Assembly: GCA_002633005.1 (NCBI GenBank)
Contig: NMRA01000037.1
Location: 62,001-126,000 of the forward strand
Reading direction: 5' to 3'
DNA: 64,000 bases
From: Phoronis australis
Lineage: Eukaryota > Phoronida > Phoronidae
Notes under the pieces: generated by a model
What the model was told of the DNA's origin: nothing
The model's input: the letters and a program-made list of their open reading frames with translations, nothing else
Databases searched by the model: none
Translations under genes and position numbers: made by a program
Shown: piece after piece, positions 1 through 16,100 of the stretch
Layout of the letters: every line of letters starts with the position of its first letter
Numbering within the stretch: position 1 is the stretch's first letter

Positions 1-43
1 AGTTCAGCTCATTTACTACTGTCTCAAACGAAACGTTCTCCAT
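1..43 (-). CDS. Possible first coding exon of a leftward gene (partial)
   Basis: An ATG on the minus strand at 43-41 has a good initiation context (A at -3, G at +4). It opens a frame of 14 codons, MENVSFETVVNELN, that runs off the left edge. The upstream side (about 45-180) is richer in CG than the rest of the region, which fits a promoter. I do not recognise the protein. With only 14 codons visible this could be chance, so the call rests on start context and local composition alone. Confidence 0.3.
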   Translation of the reverse strand, partial: MENVSFETVVNELN

Positions 44-1189
44 ACTGCCGATACTCGGATTATACGCCGAAAGGCGGCAGCACACACAGGGTACCTTCAA
101 CCGCGCGGGATCAGTCCGGCAAACCAAAGAGTGTAGTCTATGTACACTCCTTGGCCAAACTGCAGTATCAACCGCGTTAAGTTACAAGCACAGGTATGTG
201 AATTACACGAACGCAGTGTCTCACAGCATTTATAAATTAATAAATGGATATTTATACAGTTCATATTTTCTGCAATTTAATTTCAAATTGATGGAATTTG
301 TGTGCAGCCTTTTTCAGACAGGGTAAAATGAGCCAAAGAACTGCTTCTTCAAAAATACATGTACTTTGTGCAACATATATCTTTGTTTCATTTCATTCCG
401 CACAACCACTAATTAATTATTACACTCCTATGCGCCCCTATTATGTGCCCCGCTTCGAAAACCCCGGCGTCTCATGATTTTCAGTTGGTCTTCACGGCAA
501 CATCACAACTGATGTTCAAAAATCCGGCTTTACTTCTAAACTTTGCCAAACTTCCACATTTGGAAAGTTAGTCCAGATTCAAGACAAATTTTAAGTCATA
601 CATGTAAGTCAAACTTGAGATATCTGTCTTGAATTGGGTTTGAAACAAATTTAACTTTTATTTTGAAATTTAGGCCTACTAAAATTTAAGATTTGTATTA
701 GCTAAGTCACTTTTGTTGAGACGGGCCTCTGTCCTATATATGGCTATCTGGTTGATTTTATACAGATGTTAAAGCGAGAAACCGCCTTTCTTCGCAAAAA
801 CGTGTTATACCACTTGGCGCTGACGAAGAACTTTGATATTGCATGTAATGATCTCAGAGGGATTTTCAGTGAAAAAACTGAGGTGTCAGCAGAGAGAATA
901 ACCTAGTTGGCTTGTTACGGCGTAGTGACATTAATGCGTCACTTTGAAGCGAGGTCTCGAAAAATTACGAGTTGCCGCAAACCCAGAAATCACATCTCAA
1001 GTAGGAACAATGAGATAAACACTATAGCCATAACCACTAACTAATTAAGCCCCGTACCGCCGGATTCACCGGTAACCGGTTCGCCTTTCGTCCAACAGTG
1101 AAGGGTCTTTGGTGATTTTGAGCACTAAAAAAAATTTGGCCTGATATGTTCCTTACTTCACAAGACAAACAGCTTGTTTCCCGTGCCTA

Positions 1190-1410
1190 TTCAAATGAGC
1201 CCCCCAATTTGGCGAATTTGGCAAAAAGGTCCGCCTCAGTGAAACACGAGACAAAAGTCCATAAAATCTACAGGAAGTCGGCGCGGATGCACAGTTCGTG
1301 GACCTGAACCTAGAGGCCCCCGTTTTTTTTAGTCCTCCGATCGTTGATTTCTTTTAGTAAAAGGTCCGCATACGGAAAAATTCGAGCCCCTATATTTTAA
1401 GCTGCGTGCG
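1190..1410. repeat. Dispersed repeat, copy 1 of 3
   Basis: This shares blocks such as GGTCCGCCTCAG, AATGAGCCCCC and a later TTCGAGCCCC with copies at about 34450-34690 and 36600-36720. It has no coding capacity. I see no clear terminal repeats, so the class is unknown. Confidence 0.6.
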
Positions 1411-2946
1411 CGCATGGTATACTCTGATGAGATTGAACCCGTGACCAGAGTTTTAATTGGCCTGTTCAAAAACTACCGACACTGGGTCAGCCGGTATTTA
1501 CAGACCGTTACGTGTCTACCATTTTCTCGGGGTATAAAATGGCACACCATTTCAAGTCAGCTTGTTCAACTGAGCGAGGATTTGACCAGTTGCTTAAATC
1601 AGCTTGGTTTTTCTGCCCCAAAGCGGATTTGTATATAGCTGCTTGACTACAGATATTCTAATTGATAAACGTCAATCTTGCGACAGAATAAATGTGTGCC
1701 AAGTTTAAGTCACTACTGCCATTTCAAGACCCGTGTTCTTTCCGCCTTCATCATTGGATGACTTTTCTTTAATTTCGATACTAATCTTTTCTAAATGTTA
1801 TTTTTCCTGACCATCAGATAATGCTTGATGTACGTGTGAGAAACTGTTGTCTGCGCGTTTGCAATTAACTAATCATGTTTTCGTTTCTACGATCTCAGAA
1901 CGAAATGACGTGGCGCGAGAAAACTTTCGCACGACAGTTTTGTATGTTACAGAAGTACAGCTTTTACAAGGCACTAAACAGTTCTAGCCCAACGAATTGC
2001 TCGATCTTTCAAAAAGTACTCATTAAAATTCCGTACAAAGTTCGAAAATCATAATTTTTAAACACCATGTTTTCGGGCAAAACACGCAACCAAAATAACA
2101 CCAAAAACGATTGTTTTTCCATCAAGATAAAACCACTAAATCGGCAACTTTCCACACAATTTTTTTTACGAGTTGATGCGAGATCACGCAAGCAACAAAA
2201 CGGCTATATGTTTGAAACTATAGCAGCACAACCAGGTTTTCAAATTGGGAAATTTTCTCCCAATCGGGTGAATGCTCCTGATGGGTCAAGATAGAAAAAA
2301 ATTCCCATTGATCTGAAAAAAAAATCTCCCAATTGAGGGAATGGATACCGCTAAGTGTCTATGAGAAAATATAAATCAGAGAAATTCAAGTGCGGCATCA
2401 TACAAATACAGTGCGAAAATTTACTAGGACTGATAGTGGGAATTAAAAATTGATCGTAATAGATTAAAATGTAACTTTTTCATGGCACTAACGGGTCTTC
2501 GTGGTTTGACAAGTCAGATCACCCACTTTTAGCTCTTGCTGAAGCCAGTAACCAGAAGGTAACTGTAAATGAACAACCATTGTAGATAAAGGAGTGTTCA
2601 CATTTTACGTCATCATTGGAGGGGTAGGGGAAGAAAAGATGGCGATTTACAAATGACGGGGGTGGGGGTAAGACACATGGTGACATAATCATGACGCGGT
2701 TTACTAGAATATCTTAATCACAGTACGATTCGATAGTTGAGATGGTTTACTTTAATTCATTGCTGAATACAAATGTACCGGGTAACTTACGATTCTAAGA
2801 CGACAGTTTGTCATTAGAATCGTGAAGAAGAAATTTCCAATGAACTGGCGATTATTTCAAAACAAGGGATGTCCGTTAAACGTGATAATGGTGACGGTGA
2901 TGAAAGAAGGTGGGTAAAAATGGCAAATTTTGGATGACGTAATATA

Positions 2947-3034
2947 TGAATGCTCCCTCGCTGGTTCCCTGCGTGCTAGGTGGCCATTACCAGCTGGATA
3001 GGCACGCTAGGGAACCTGCGAGTGAATGCTCCCT
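2947..3034. repeat. Short stem-loop flanked by a perfect 12-bp direct repeat
   Basis: Positions 2957-2976 pair with 3002-3022 with one mismatch and one bulged base, leaving a loop of about 25 nt. The direct repeat TGAATGCTCCCT lies at 2947-2958 and 3023-3034 and overlaps the base of the stem. This could be a tiny inverted-repeat element with its target duplication. A microRNA-precursor-like hairpin is the alternative. Confidence 0.7.
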
Positions 3035-3723
3035 GATAAACATTAACCAAGTAACAAGATACTCCCAGAACATTTTAAAATCACCCCCTTAACCAAAATT
3101 CACCACTGACCAAATCAATTTGCAGGGAATCCAAAATTAATTTTTCCAACTCAAAAATGTGAAAGCAGATTCTCCGTATCAGGAGGTTTGTGCCCATTAT
3201 GCTGAAGCTAGACTGAAGGCAATAAAATTAACCAGATACCTGTTGTAATTCTTCCGATACGAGAACCTGGTTCTACTGTGTAGTACATTTGAAGCAAGTC
3301 TTCGCCAGTTATAGCCATGCATTACAACCGAAGCACCTGGTCACACCCGCTTTTTCACCAGTATCTTAGGTCTACACAAGTGTTGGCCAAGGCAGACCAA
3401 GAACCATAATATCCATTCGGAGACCCAGTGTAAGATTCTATTTGAAGACCGTTTTCATCACTCAAAACAACGCGCCAATTGTGCATAACCAGAGCACAGA
3501 ACAAGGTTGGTTAAAATCTCCAACAGTATACTTTTAATTCCCTTAAACAAAAGCAGCGAAGTTGGCCAGAAAAGATATTGTCAAGTCCCTGGTAAACTGC
3601 ATCAGAAACGAGTCGATTTCACTGCAGAGAACGTTCAGCCAAGCCAATGTTTAGGAAAAGCCCAGAGAGGTTTGCTGTGCCACAGTGACTACTTTTCATA
3701 GTAAGCCACAAGGAGGTCCATAG

Positions 3724-3941
3724 CAGAGCTTGGAATGACCAATGATAAAACAAGAAAATTTTGCAGGTGATGTAGGCTTGTGTGGTAGAAATATTTTTGT
3801 GTGGTAATAAATGTTGTTGCATGAATAAAGACAAAATAATGATAAAAAGACGAAAATAGACAAAACTGGAAATCAAATAAGAGGAAATCGAAACCAAAAG
3901 AGGAAATTAATCCTCTTAAAAGAGGAAAATTTCAAGACCTG
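3724..3941 (-). mobile_element. Non-autonomous TIR element, CAGGGCTTGGAA family, copy 1
   Basis: The 218-bp element lies in reverse orientation. Its ends are CAGAGCTTGGAA and TTTCAAGACCTG, variants of the family ends CAGGGCTTGGAA/TTCCAAGCCCTG. A perfect 6-bp target duplication, CCATAG, flanks it at 3718-3723 and 3942-3947. The subterminal part carries repeated AGAGGAAA (family sense TTTCCTCT). It has no coding capacity. Confidence 0.88.
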
Positions 3942-4069
3942 CCATAGATTATCACAGATCAATCCCATTACAAGCTGTTTTGTAAAAGGCGCCATTAACG
4001 AGAACAGCCGTTGACAGACCCACTAGCACTACCCAGAAAGAAAAGACTACCACTTGAATTTTTCATGTT

Positions 4070-4075
4070 TTTATT
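4070..4075 (-). terminator. Polyadenylation signal of RPS11
   Basis: AATAAA on the minus strand lies 17 nt past the RPS11 stop codon. Such a short 3' UTR is usual for ribosomal-protein genes. Confidence 0.7.
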
Positions 4076-4091
4076 TTTACAATTTTATACA

Positions 4092-7194
<3,103 letters not shown>

Positions 7195-7498
7195 GATGGA
7201 TCTCAAAAAGGAAGTTGAGCGGGGACTCTCTTGGAAAATCAGCATGCCTACTGCCCTGACATCTATTGACAGGTGGTTTTGAAAATCTTACGGAGAGCAT
7301 CTGATAAATCTAAGACAACATTTAAATAATAACAGTATTATAAAAAGGAAGTTATAATACCTTAAGATGAATTCATTATAATAAATACATGTTTTTCTGA
7401 AATTTTCTGAAAATATTTGGTGCAAACTTCATAATATTTTAGTTGAATACTTTTCTGAGTGATCTCCACAAAAACTATACTGCTTACCAAAACACAAT
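7195..7498. promoter_or_regulatory. Bidirectional promoter interval, RPS11 / NDUFV3
   Basis: The two start codons face away from each other across 304 bp. On the minus strand the tract CTTCCTTTTT at 7214-7205 lies about ten bases before the RPS11 start and looks like a 5'-TOP transcription start. YY1-like cores (ATGGCG at the RPS11 start, ATGGCT at the NDUFV3 start) overlap both initiation codons. No TATA box is obvious. Confidence 0.6.
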
Positions 7499-8744
7499 AT
7501 GGCTGCGCCCATCAGGCTTCAAACTTTTCAGGTAAAACTATAAACTGCTTACCGGTGTCCGGTCCACCGTGTTCGTTCATGTAATTGCCTGTCCACAGTG
7601 TGTGTTTACGCTTGTCAAATGCTTGCTGCAACGGTTTATTATCTGTCAATAAAGTGTAGAGTTGATAGTGGCAGTGGTGGTGTACGTATTATTGGGCATT
7701 AATCAGACGATTATCGCAATTGTTCAAGGGAAGCGAAGTGTTTTCATTCATTCAAGAAGGTATGTAATGTTGCAAATATGTTGGTTCAAGTCAACTGTGT
7801 GCGTATAACCAAATGTGTGCGTTATGTTATGAGTCCTATGCGTAGTGCATTGTATTCAATTCACCGTTTCAGAGAACGCTTGTGCACCTGGCTCGGTTTG
7901 AAGGAAAACACTGGTACAGCACAAAGTCGAGCAAAGGTACCAGTAATTTTACTTCATGCATTATAGCAGTAATGGACAGTAAAATCTTTCCGATTTCAGA
8001 CAAAAATAATTGCCAGGATTGGTCGTTTTTCATTTTTCAAGGGTTCTAACATTGTCGTGAATACCAACTATTTTCTAAATATTGTCAGTTGATAGCTAGG
8101 GTATAGAACGTGAACAAGCATTAATTTGGTGTAACATAAAAAATTCACGAGTCTCGCCTAAATTAGCAAGATTTTGCTGTACTTGTTACATAACCAAATG
8201 AAATCAAAGTGCAGCATAACTGTACTGTTTACCGCGTTTATCGTGAGTGTTACTAAATCGTAGATGTCGTGCCACCCCATATTGCAATGCAAAAGTGATT
8301 TAACCTTGAGGGGAGCTTTAAGTCATTGAAGGGTAATTTTTGAGCTTGACTGGGTCATTTCACTCGATTTTTCAATATCTCCATAAGGGACATTCCGTCC
8401 TTAAATCAAGGTATCGAGGGCCCTGACCACAGAACCAGTCTTATTACTCTTGACCAACTTCTTTCTGAGTTTCAGACTCATCCGTTCAACCTGCCAAGCC
8501 TGCCTCAGTGAAGAATCCAGACCCTGCGAAGCCCTCCGCAGTCGAGGAAGCCAAGGCACCCAAGACACAGGTGAAGAAGGCTGACCCACCCAAACCGTCA
8601 GCTGTGAAACAAACTGAAACTACTAGCTGGGACATTAGTACTTACAAAGTACCTGAATACTACAGCTACAACCCCATGAGCTTCTATGACTTTGAAAATG
8701 AGATGTGTAAGCAGAGACTTACACAGCCAGAGCCGAAAAAGTGA
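7499..8744 (+). CDS. NDUFV3: NADH:ubiquinone oxidoreductase subunit V3 (complex I 10-kDa-type subunit), mitochondrial
   Basis: This is an accessory subunit of the N-module of respiratory complex I. Exons are 7499-7531, 7873-7936 and 8476-8744: 366 nt, 121 residues. Exon 1 gives MAAPIRLQTFQ and joins RTLVHLARFEGKHWYSTKSS; together they form a basic, acid-poor mitochondrial targeting sequence. A Lys/Pro/Ala-rich linker follows (residues about 33-80). The conserved C-terminal segment (86-121) reads STYKVPEYYSYNPMSFYDFE, matching the Tyr-rich STYTFLDLNLEL-type end of NDUFV3. Phases close. Identity rests mainly on the short C-terminal segment plus the targeting peptide. AATAAA lies at 8899-8904. 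Confidence 0.8.
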
Positions 8745-8898
8745 GAGTAGTTGGCTAGCATGTGTGGATTATACAATGGAGTGACGCAAGGAATGGTTCT
8801 TGGTTTGACTGCTATCAAGCTTTTCAACTTTCTGGAAACTGTTCCAGAAAAATATTTTATTTAAAGACACGGCGTTGTAGTGGAGTTCGAGTTTAGGA

Positions 8899-8904
8899 AA
8901 TAAA
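8899..8904 (+). terminator. Polyadenylation signal of NDUFV3
   Basis: AATAAA lies 155 nt after the stop codon. Confidence 0.65.
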
Positions 8905-9283
8905 ACTGTTAATGTTTGAGTAAACTCTGGTTAGAAATACACAATTGAAAAACAAACTGACAAACAAAAAGAACGTCTAATTTTATATGGTTTTATTTTT
9001 TACAAAAGTAGTGTAAAATTTACAAGAAACTTTAAGGAAGTGCTCTGGTGTTCCATGCACAAACATCCAAAAGTTCCTGTATTCGGCGATGTACAAGCCT
9101 CTATGCAGTTCTTCAACCACACACTGACAAATCCAGTCCAACTACAGAGAGTTTTTACTTTTCCAAGATTACCTTTTCAGTGAATGAATTATGGAAGTGT
9201 GTTAAGTCAGTACTGCAGTTTTGTGCACCCATAATTTGCTGGCTTAATTTGCGTTGTAAGGCATTCATTTTCCATTTTAATTT

Positions 9284-10102
9284 CAGGGCTGTTCCAGTAA
9301 AATCCGTGTGGGAGGGGGGGGACGGCAGTAGAAATAAAAATTCATGGGTGGTGGTCTTCAGAAAAAAACTCAAATTATGGGTGGTCGTTCCTGTAAGAAG
9401 TGATGCATTAAAAATGGGTGGTATTTTTTGACCTGTTAATGTTGATAGGTTGGTTACTTCAGCCCTAAAAACTCAAAAATAAATGCAATTGGCCTAACTT
9501 ATCCAAATACAAAAAAGCCCATATTGCCAGTGAACAGAGTGCAAATGTTCACTAAGCCATTAATCAAGTCATGGGCAACTTGATTTGAGCCAACTGTTTG
9601 TCTGCAGTCCTATTGAATTGAAAAGTTATGCAACACTGAACTGGTGTTAACACATATAAGAAAATTGATGATTTTTAAATAAAAAGTATGAGGAGTAAGA
9701 TAAACAAGTTCCAATATTCACTTGACATAGAAGTATAGAAGAGTTCGTGGAGACAGTTTGAGATTCATAGATCCTTATAAATGAAAAAATGTTCATTGAA
9801 ATTATAGACACATGGTGAACAGAGACACCTGGTGGCTGCCAAAAGTATTGCTCACAGGCTACTTTAGTTTTTGACAATATTGGACAAGACAACTAGTTCT
9901 TGTCTGTCAGTCATCTAAGTTCTTAACAGGTCCTCCTGGAGGCAATTTGTTTGCAAGTGTTGGATTTTATATTTTAACCTATTAAAAATAATTAAAAAAT
10001 TATGGGTCATGGGTTGGAGAAATAAATGAAAAATACGGGCGGTGGGTATGAAATAAAAGTGCCTTCCCCCCCTCCCATACAGATTTTGCTGGAATAGCCC
10101 TC
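9284..10102. mobile_element. 819-bp TIR element between NDUFV3 and CWF19L1
   Basis: About 35 bp at 9284-9320 recurs inverted at 10066-10102. The left end starts CAGGGCTGTTCCAG and the right end, read inward, GAGGGCTATTCCAG; both run on to a G-rich (left) or C-rich (right) block. Subterminal ATGGGTGGT-like motifs recur near both ends. I see no clear target duplication and no transposase frame. It sits in the gap between the convergent 3' ends of NDUFV3 and CWF19L1. Confidence 0.75.
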
Positions 10103-10172
10103 AGTGAAGTGACCTGATAATTTGATTAAATACCCATTGACATTAAAACCAATAATTATACAATAGCACTAT

Positions 10173-13100
10173 TTACAACAGGTTAAAATCATATTTTTTA
10201 AATGAGTCGCGGAATGACGCTGCCATTGATGTTTCTTCCTCTTTTGAACATTTACATGACCTCCAATCCACTTTCTCAGGCATGTCCAATATACTGGGGC
10301 CAGTAACAGCTTCTCTGAAATGACAACATTGTACTCAAACAGTGCACATAGAAATGCATATTATCCCACCCATCTGTAACACTAGCAGCAATGCATAAAT
10401 TTCATAATTGTTCCAAATTGAAAACCACAGCTAAAGCTGCTAGTATGAAGCCACTTTCCGTTATAAAAAAATTGATTTTATTCACGTGTCACAACAAATC
10501 CAGTCTTGTCTAGACTGTCTAGACCAATTGCTTATCCAGATACGAACTGCACTGAAAGTCGGTCAACATAAGCCTTTAAAAATGCATATTTTGTGCAATA
10601 GTGCAGTGGAGGGTATTGCTATGCTTTGATGCAGGTTTGTGTTCACTAGAGTGGTTTATATTTTACAGTTGTTTAAAAAGCAATGCGATGGCAAAATCCA
10701 GATGAAATAAAAAGGCTTAAAGTGATATCAGCAATAAAAGTGATTTTGTGAAATTGGCCCTAGCCCAGATTCCAACCTGGAGCCTTCGTGGTCAAAGCCA
10801 AATGCTCAGATGATGAGATATATTGGCACCATAAATGAAAGAGTATTTTAACTATTATTTTACTGGTCCATAAAGTCACCAACCTTAATTTTAGTGAATG
10901 TCTGCCAAACATTGTGAAGGAATGATGATTTGTAATAAAATAACAAGAAACGGATTTTATTGTTTATAGTTCTGGTAATAACTTCAAAAAATCTATCCCA
11001 TCCAACGATAATACCAAAAATTGCATTTTTCAGGTGCTAAAACAATGTCCCTTTAAAAGACTTCAGTGACGTACTGGTGGTGCAGTAGTAAAACAGTAGC
11101 TTGCAAACAAGAGGATCCAGGATCAAATCAATGGGATTTCCATTACTTCACAATTTTTTTTAATGCATTAAAATGGTGCTATCATATCAGTGGTCAATAC
11201 AAAAGAATGAGACCTCAATTTGAAGAATTTTTTAATCCAAAATATTGACCACCATTGAGTTATAAAGAAGTTCATAATCTTTTCAACTCCTATAATAAGC
11301 TATAATGGACTGTCCGCCCTAACCCTGAAATAACCTCAAATTTTATTAAGGAACAAGTCGAGAACAAATGGCAGGTGAATTAGGATACTTTCAAATAGCA
11401 ACTTGGCTACTGGTCACATGGAACTGGATATCGGGGGCCTCTACAGGACATGGAGACACTTAATAACTTTTGTTTAAAACACATCACATCTAATCAAATA
11501 TATTGTAAAAGAGTCTTTTCACAAAGCCAAACTGTTCCCCTATGCCACCTGCTGCAAAGACAAAGAAACCCCGGTTCAGCTAGGTAGCAATATGAGTCAC
11601 CGGTGCCATGTGATCAACCCCCATTGCTTCCTGAAAGTCCCCCACTCATAGCATCTTTAGTTTATCAAAAATTTAAAGTTATCTGTTTATGTTGTTACAC
11701 AACGTTTATAGTCGAGTGTAAAAAAAGTTGTGATGGTCAACAAATAAAAGCAAACAGTGTGCAGTGAGGTGCAGCCAACTATATCTTACCTCCCAAAATT
11801 CAGAGGGAATCCTTTAGAAATTCTGTGTAAAAGTTTTTCACCACTTGGAAGCTCGGCGTAAAAATAAGGGGCCCCAGGAGGTACAATCTAAAATAAAGAA
11901 AATGTTCTTATAAATCTTGAGCATTTCAAGGGTGCGTAAGTATCAAAATAGTTTGACAGCAACCCTTTCTGTAGGTAAAATTCATGCCAGAAGGTATTGC
12001 GTTGTAAAGCCTCAGCCTTGTCGCATGTTCAACCAATTTAAGGTATGACTACTGGAGTTTTCTGCAGACATGCCCATATTAAAATATGCTATGAGGACAT
12101 ATACATATATTTAGATAAAAACCTGGCATTGTTGAGCTTTTTAAAGAACTTACCCCCAGTTTCGTGGAGAATGGACTACTGAACTTTAATATCATCAATC
12201 ACAAACTCATTCTTACAATATGTTTATAAATTAAAGATTCCTGCTACAGCTGAAGTCTCATATGAGTGTAATTAAGATTTCGCTTTTGGCCCTGAAAATG
12301 CCATTCTCGGAATATACGGCCAGGGTTTGTGTGATGAAAAATCAGAGTATCTTGGAAATTTTGTGAAATCACATTGGAGTCGTGTAAGATCTCATTGATA
12401 TTTGGTTAGGTCATTGAATACCAACACAAGAGAAGACCATTGACAAAAATTCGAAGTGCTGAAATCTTTGGGTTAATAGTACCTAAATACCCACAATGCT
12501 CACATTTTTCATTGCCGAAGCCGAGATAATATGCAGAAAGTATCGCACCAACAATCAACTTTAGCGACCGCACCACTAGTGAAGTTGGCAGTAAACCAAA
12601 CTCAAAGCTAATAAGTCTTATAACTAAAAATAATGAAATTATATAAAGCAATCACTGACTAGTATTAAAGAAAAAAAATGTCTTACACACTGAAGTTGTT
12701 AACTTACCTGTTTGAGATCTGAATGTTCAGGTATTTCATGTAACTCTATTTTATTGTCACCAGCGCACTCCATGAACGCTTCATTGACGTCAGGCACACA
12801 CGACCTATTTATGGGGATGGCCTAGAACATACAAACTAGTTGTGTATATGATAGTGTGGTTCCACTGCCATTACAAAGAGACATGTTGCTTAAGTTTGTA
12901 GCCACGTCACATACTGCACTAATCATATTTCACAAAGGCTGACCAAGATCAATGGCTACAAAACACATAAGGCTGCCACTGTCAAAGGTAAATCAATCTC
13001 TATAGCTTTTGAACTAATGTGGAGTAACACTTAATGAAACTTATTGTTGGGCAGTATCTGTTACTGAGACAAATTTTTAGTCCTGGGCAAAGCAGCACTT

Positions 13101-16100
13101 AACATCACAAATGGAAAAAAATGTTACGCAACAATAAGCATATACTGAAATGTTGAGTTCACAAGAACTTATTATGTTTTGTTGAAGACTTCTGGGTTAA
13201 AGAAACTCCTCCCTGAGTAATATTGTAAAAGGAATTCATAACATAAGAAGAAAATGACAACAAAACTACAAAAGTGACTGCAATAAATTAACTCCTCCAG
13301 ATGTCATTAACTGCAATGACTTCAGTACAAAACTATGTATATGTATAAAGAACATACCAACTTGAAACTGCAACAATTTACACATCCCATAAATGAATGA
13401 CAGAGTCATGCTGTTCACATCTATTTCATCAATTAGTCAAGCATGTTCAATCCACTTGTATGAACAGGTCTCTCTCAACCTCGCATGCTCAGGTGTGACT
13501 AACAAACCTTACCTGTATTTGCAAATGCTGAGTTTTAAAATTTCTTTCAAAAAACACAACAGCCTTGTTTTCAGCCTTGAACATCTTCTTGAGAGCTGCT
13601 TTATAACTGAGTTGAATCAAGGACAAGTTATTAAGTGAACCTCAAGTGTTTACCTTAATCTAGAATGAAACTGAAAAAAAGCCATGAACCCAACAAAAGC
13701 ATGCGCCATTTTTGTCTGCAACACAAAACACTCAATTCACAAACATTTTAAGTCTCGTCTACACACCATATCATGTGACCTAATGATGTGGCCAGCAGGT
13801 GGCATGCAGATCACACTTAAAAAAAATATGTGATCTATATTTCTACGCCAGTTCAAGACATCCTCGTTAAAAAAACTTAATCTTGAGTATGATAATGTTG
13901 AGGCAAGGTACAAAGGATACTTGTCGATTTCTTCCTTCACGTCAGATGGAACTTTGATCATGCACTGATAATGACCGATTGGACAAATCAGCAGGTGGTC
14001 CGGAGTAAGGCCACCTTTGGCTAATGAGAGGTATGTCTGTAAAAGAAGAATGAGAAATGTTAAAGAAAATACAGTTCACAACATTTCAGAGAGTGCAAAT
14101 CCACTACAAAAAGCTGCTTGTGAAATTGCGCCACAACTCGACCTTTAATGCTTTTGCTTAGCATCAGCACATTAATAGCTCTGTACTCTTAAGTGGTCAA
14201 ACACATTACCTGTGTACCCACGCTGACTATAAGGTGCTTCTCAACCTCAGGACTTCCCAGGCAAAACCAACAGGGTCCTGTCGGGCGAGCTGTAACAACG
14301 GTTGAACATGTTTGTGGCCATGTTACAAATATAACTTCTACAGTGACAACTTTGATCATGAATGTCACTCATGGCTGAGGAGTGATATGTAATGGACTAG
14401 CATCCCATCTAGGGAGAAATGAAAGACTCACCAAGTTATGTTACAAAAACATTAGGTAGAAATCAAACTCAATGAGTGCGACCACTCGTGAAGGATGAAC
14501 TTATGATCACCAATAACAAACATTAACAAAGACCTACGTTGTTTGTTCGGTTTCTTCTCAGCTGGTCCACCTTTTTTGTCTCCCATTCGTTTTTGTGAAG
14601 CTGACTGCATATCGTAAAAGAACTGAGGTGCTGACTGATCTCCAGTCTTCTCTTTAGGTGGTGCTGCCTTCGGATCTGACTTGTAAGGACATTCAGTGAC
14701 ATCTGGTGGCTGTTTTAAGAGGTCTGAAGCTGCCAACTCTGACATAGGTGTAATGTTAAATGCATACAGCCACTGTAATAGAAAATGTATAACAGTAGAA
14801 TATTTCTCACTTAATCTTATCAACTTGAAATTAGCAATTAGGTCCAGCACAACTGTTCTGTGGGCGACAGGACCAAGTGCAACAAGAATGGACAACAACA
14901 AAACAATAGTCAATTAATTTGAGGGCAGAATAGTGACATTTGATGGATTACATTCTCAATTTTTCCTGCTGAAATATGTGAATTACATTCAAAACCTTTA
15001 ATTCCGTGAAAGGAGTCAAATTCTGTGAATTCCGTCTGCTTTCCTGTTACCATGGAAAATCCTGGTCTTTATCCACGTTAATACAGGTTACTGCCACAAA
15101 AATTACTTACAGGGTTAGTTCCTCAATTGGCCACCAGGGGCAGTGCATTAAAACAAGATGCATGGCCACTGAAAACAACTAACCAACAACAGCTAGCTCT
15201 GAGTTCTTGTTACCAAGTAATAAACTGAGTAATCACCTTCTTTTTTGAAGGATTTCCCACTTTGGCCAGCGCGATGAACCGGGACACGTGTTCCGGTTGA
15301 CCAGCGAGAACTTGATGGTTTCTGTAAGGCTGGCGTTCATAAAATATCCCTTGACCACTGGTAAAGTGATAACGCGGTTTTAGTACCACCGCAAGCTGTG
15401 AGATGGCAGGAGATTCCGTTTCGGCCAAAAATGGCTCCTGTAGAAAATTTTAAAAATAATTGGTGACACGTCTTGTTGCACAGTACAATCATACGAACCA
15501 AACTATCAAGGTAAAAGAGCACTTTAAGCATTTTCTCAGCAACTTGTAAAAAAACATTTCTTATGTTATCAGCATTACCATCCCACATCAATCAGGAAGG
15601 TTATGCACCGAGGGTGAATAGGTAAAGCCACACTTCCTAGCACTTACTGTCTTTAGGCAGCACAAAAACATATGAAATCAAAGGTAATACAGTAATATCT
15701 CACCAGTTTCAGATAGCCATAATTGCCAAAACTGATCCTTTTTCGTTTTTCAAAGTCTTCTTATATAGTAGGGCTGCCAACCCATCAAGAACATAATCTG
15801 TAACCTTCGTGTTATAAATCCATATTTTTCAAGTGAAAACTTGCACGATTTTCAATTTTTTTAAATAGAAAATGGTGTGATACACCCAAAACAACAATTT
15901 GTCACATTGTAGTGCAGGAAGCCTACAAATTCTCAAAACACTGAACTTAAGAATGATAAACTGTTTATTTGAAGCGACTCGAGAAAAAAATAAATTTCAA
16001 GTAATAAAACCTGGAATTAGAAAATTCCATCTGCTCCAAACAACATGCATTGGATCCGAAAAATTTTTTTAAGAGCTGTCGCGATTTTTGTGCTGAAACA

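Larger units (their letters stand above)
200..3700. other. Gene-free stretch left of RPS11
   Basis: I see no convincing exon here. Open frames are at most 75 codons, lack splice context and resemble no family I know. The stretch holds a dispersed repeat copy (about 1190-1410) and a small hairpin with flanking direct repeats (2947-3034). It is probably intergenic, though untranslated exons cannot be excluded. Confidence 0.6.

Noticed and set aside
7778-7966. 62-codon frame read as a possible NDUFV3 first exon
   Set aside because: Ending at the AAAG|GTACCA donor it has the wrong phase for exon 3. The 7499-7531 exon joined to 7873-7936 gives a continuous frame and a proper targeting peptide.
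14534-14538. Exon 7 donor of CWF19L1 at AG|GTCTTT
   Set aside because: It would leave phase 2 and put exon 8 out of frame. The GTAGGT donor four bases earlier gives [13 protein letters not shown], which fits the family.
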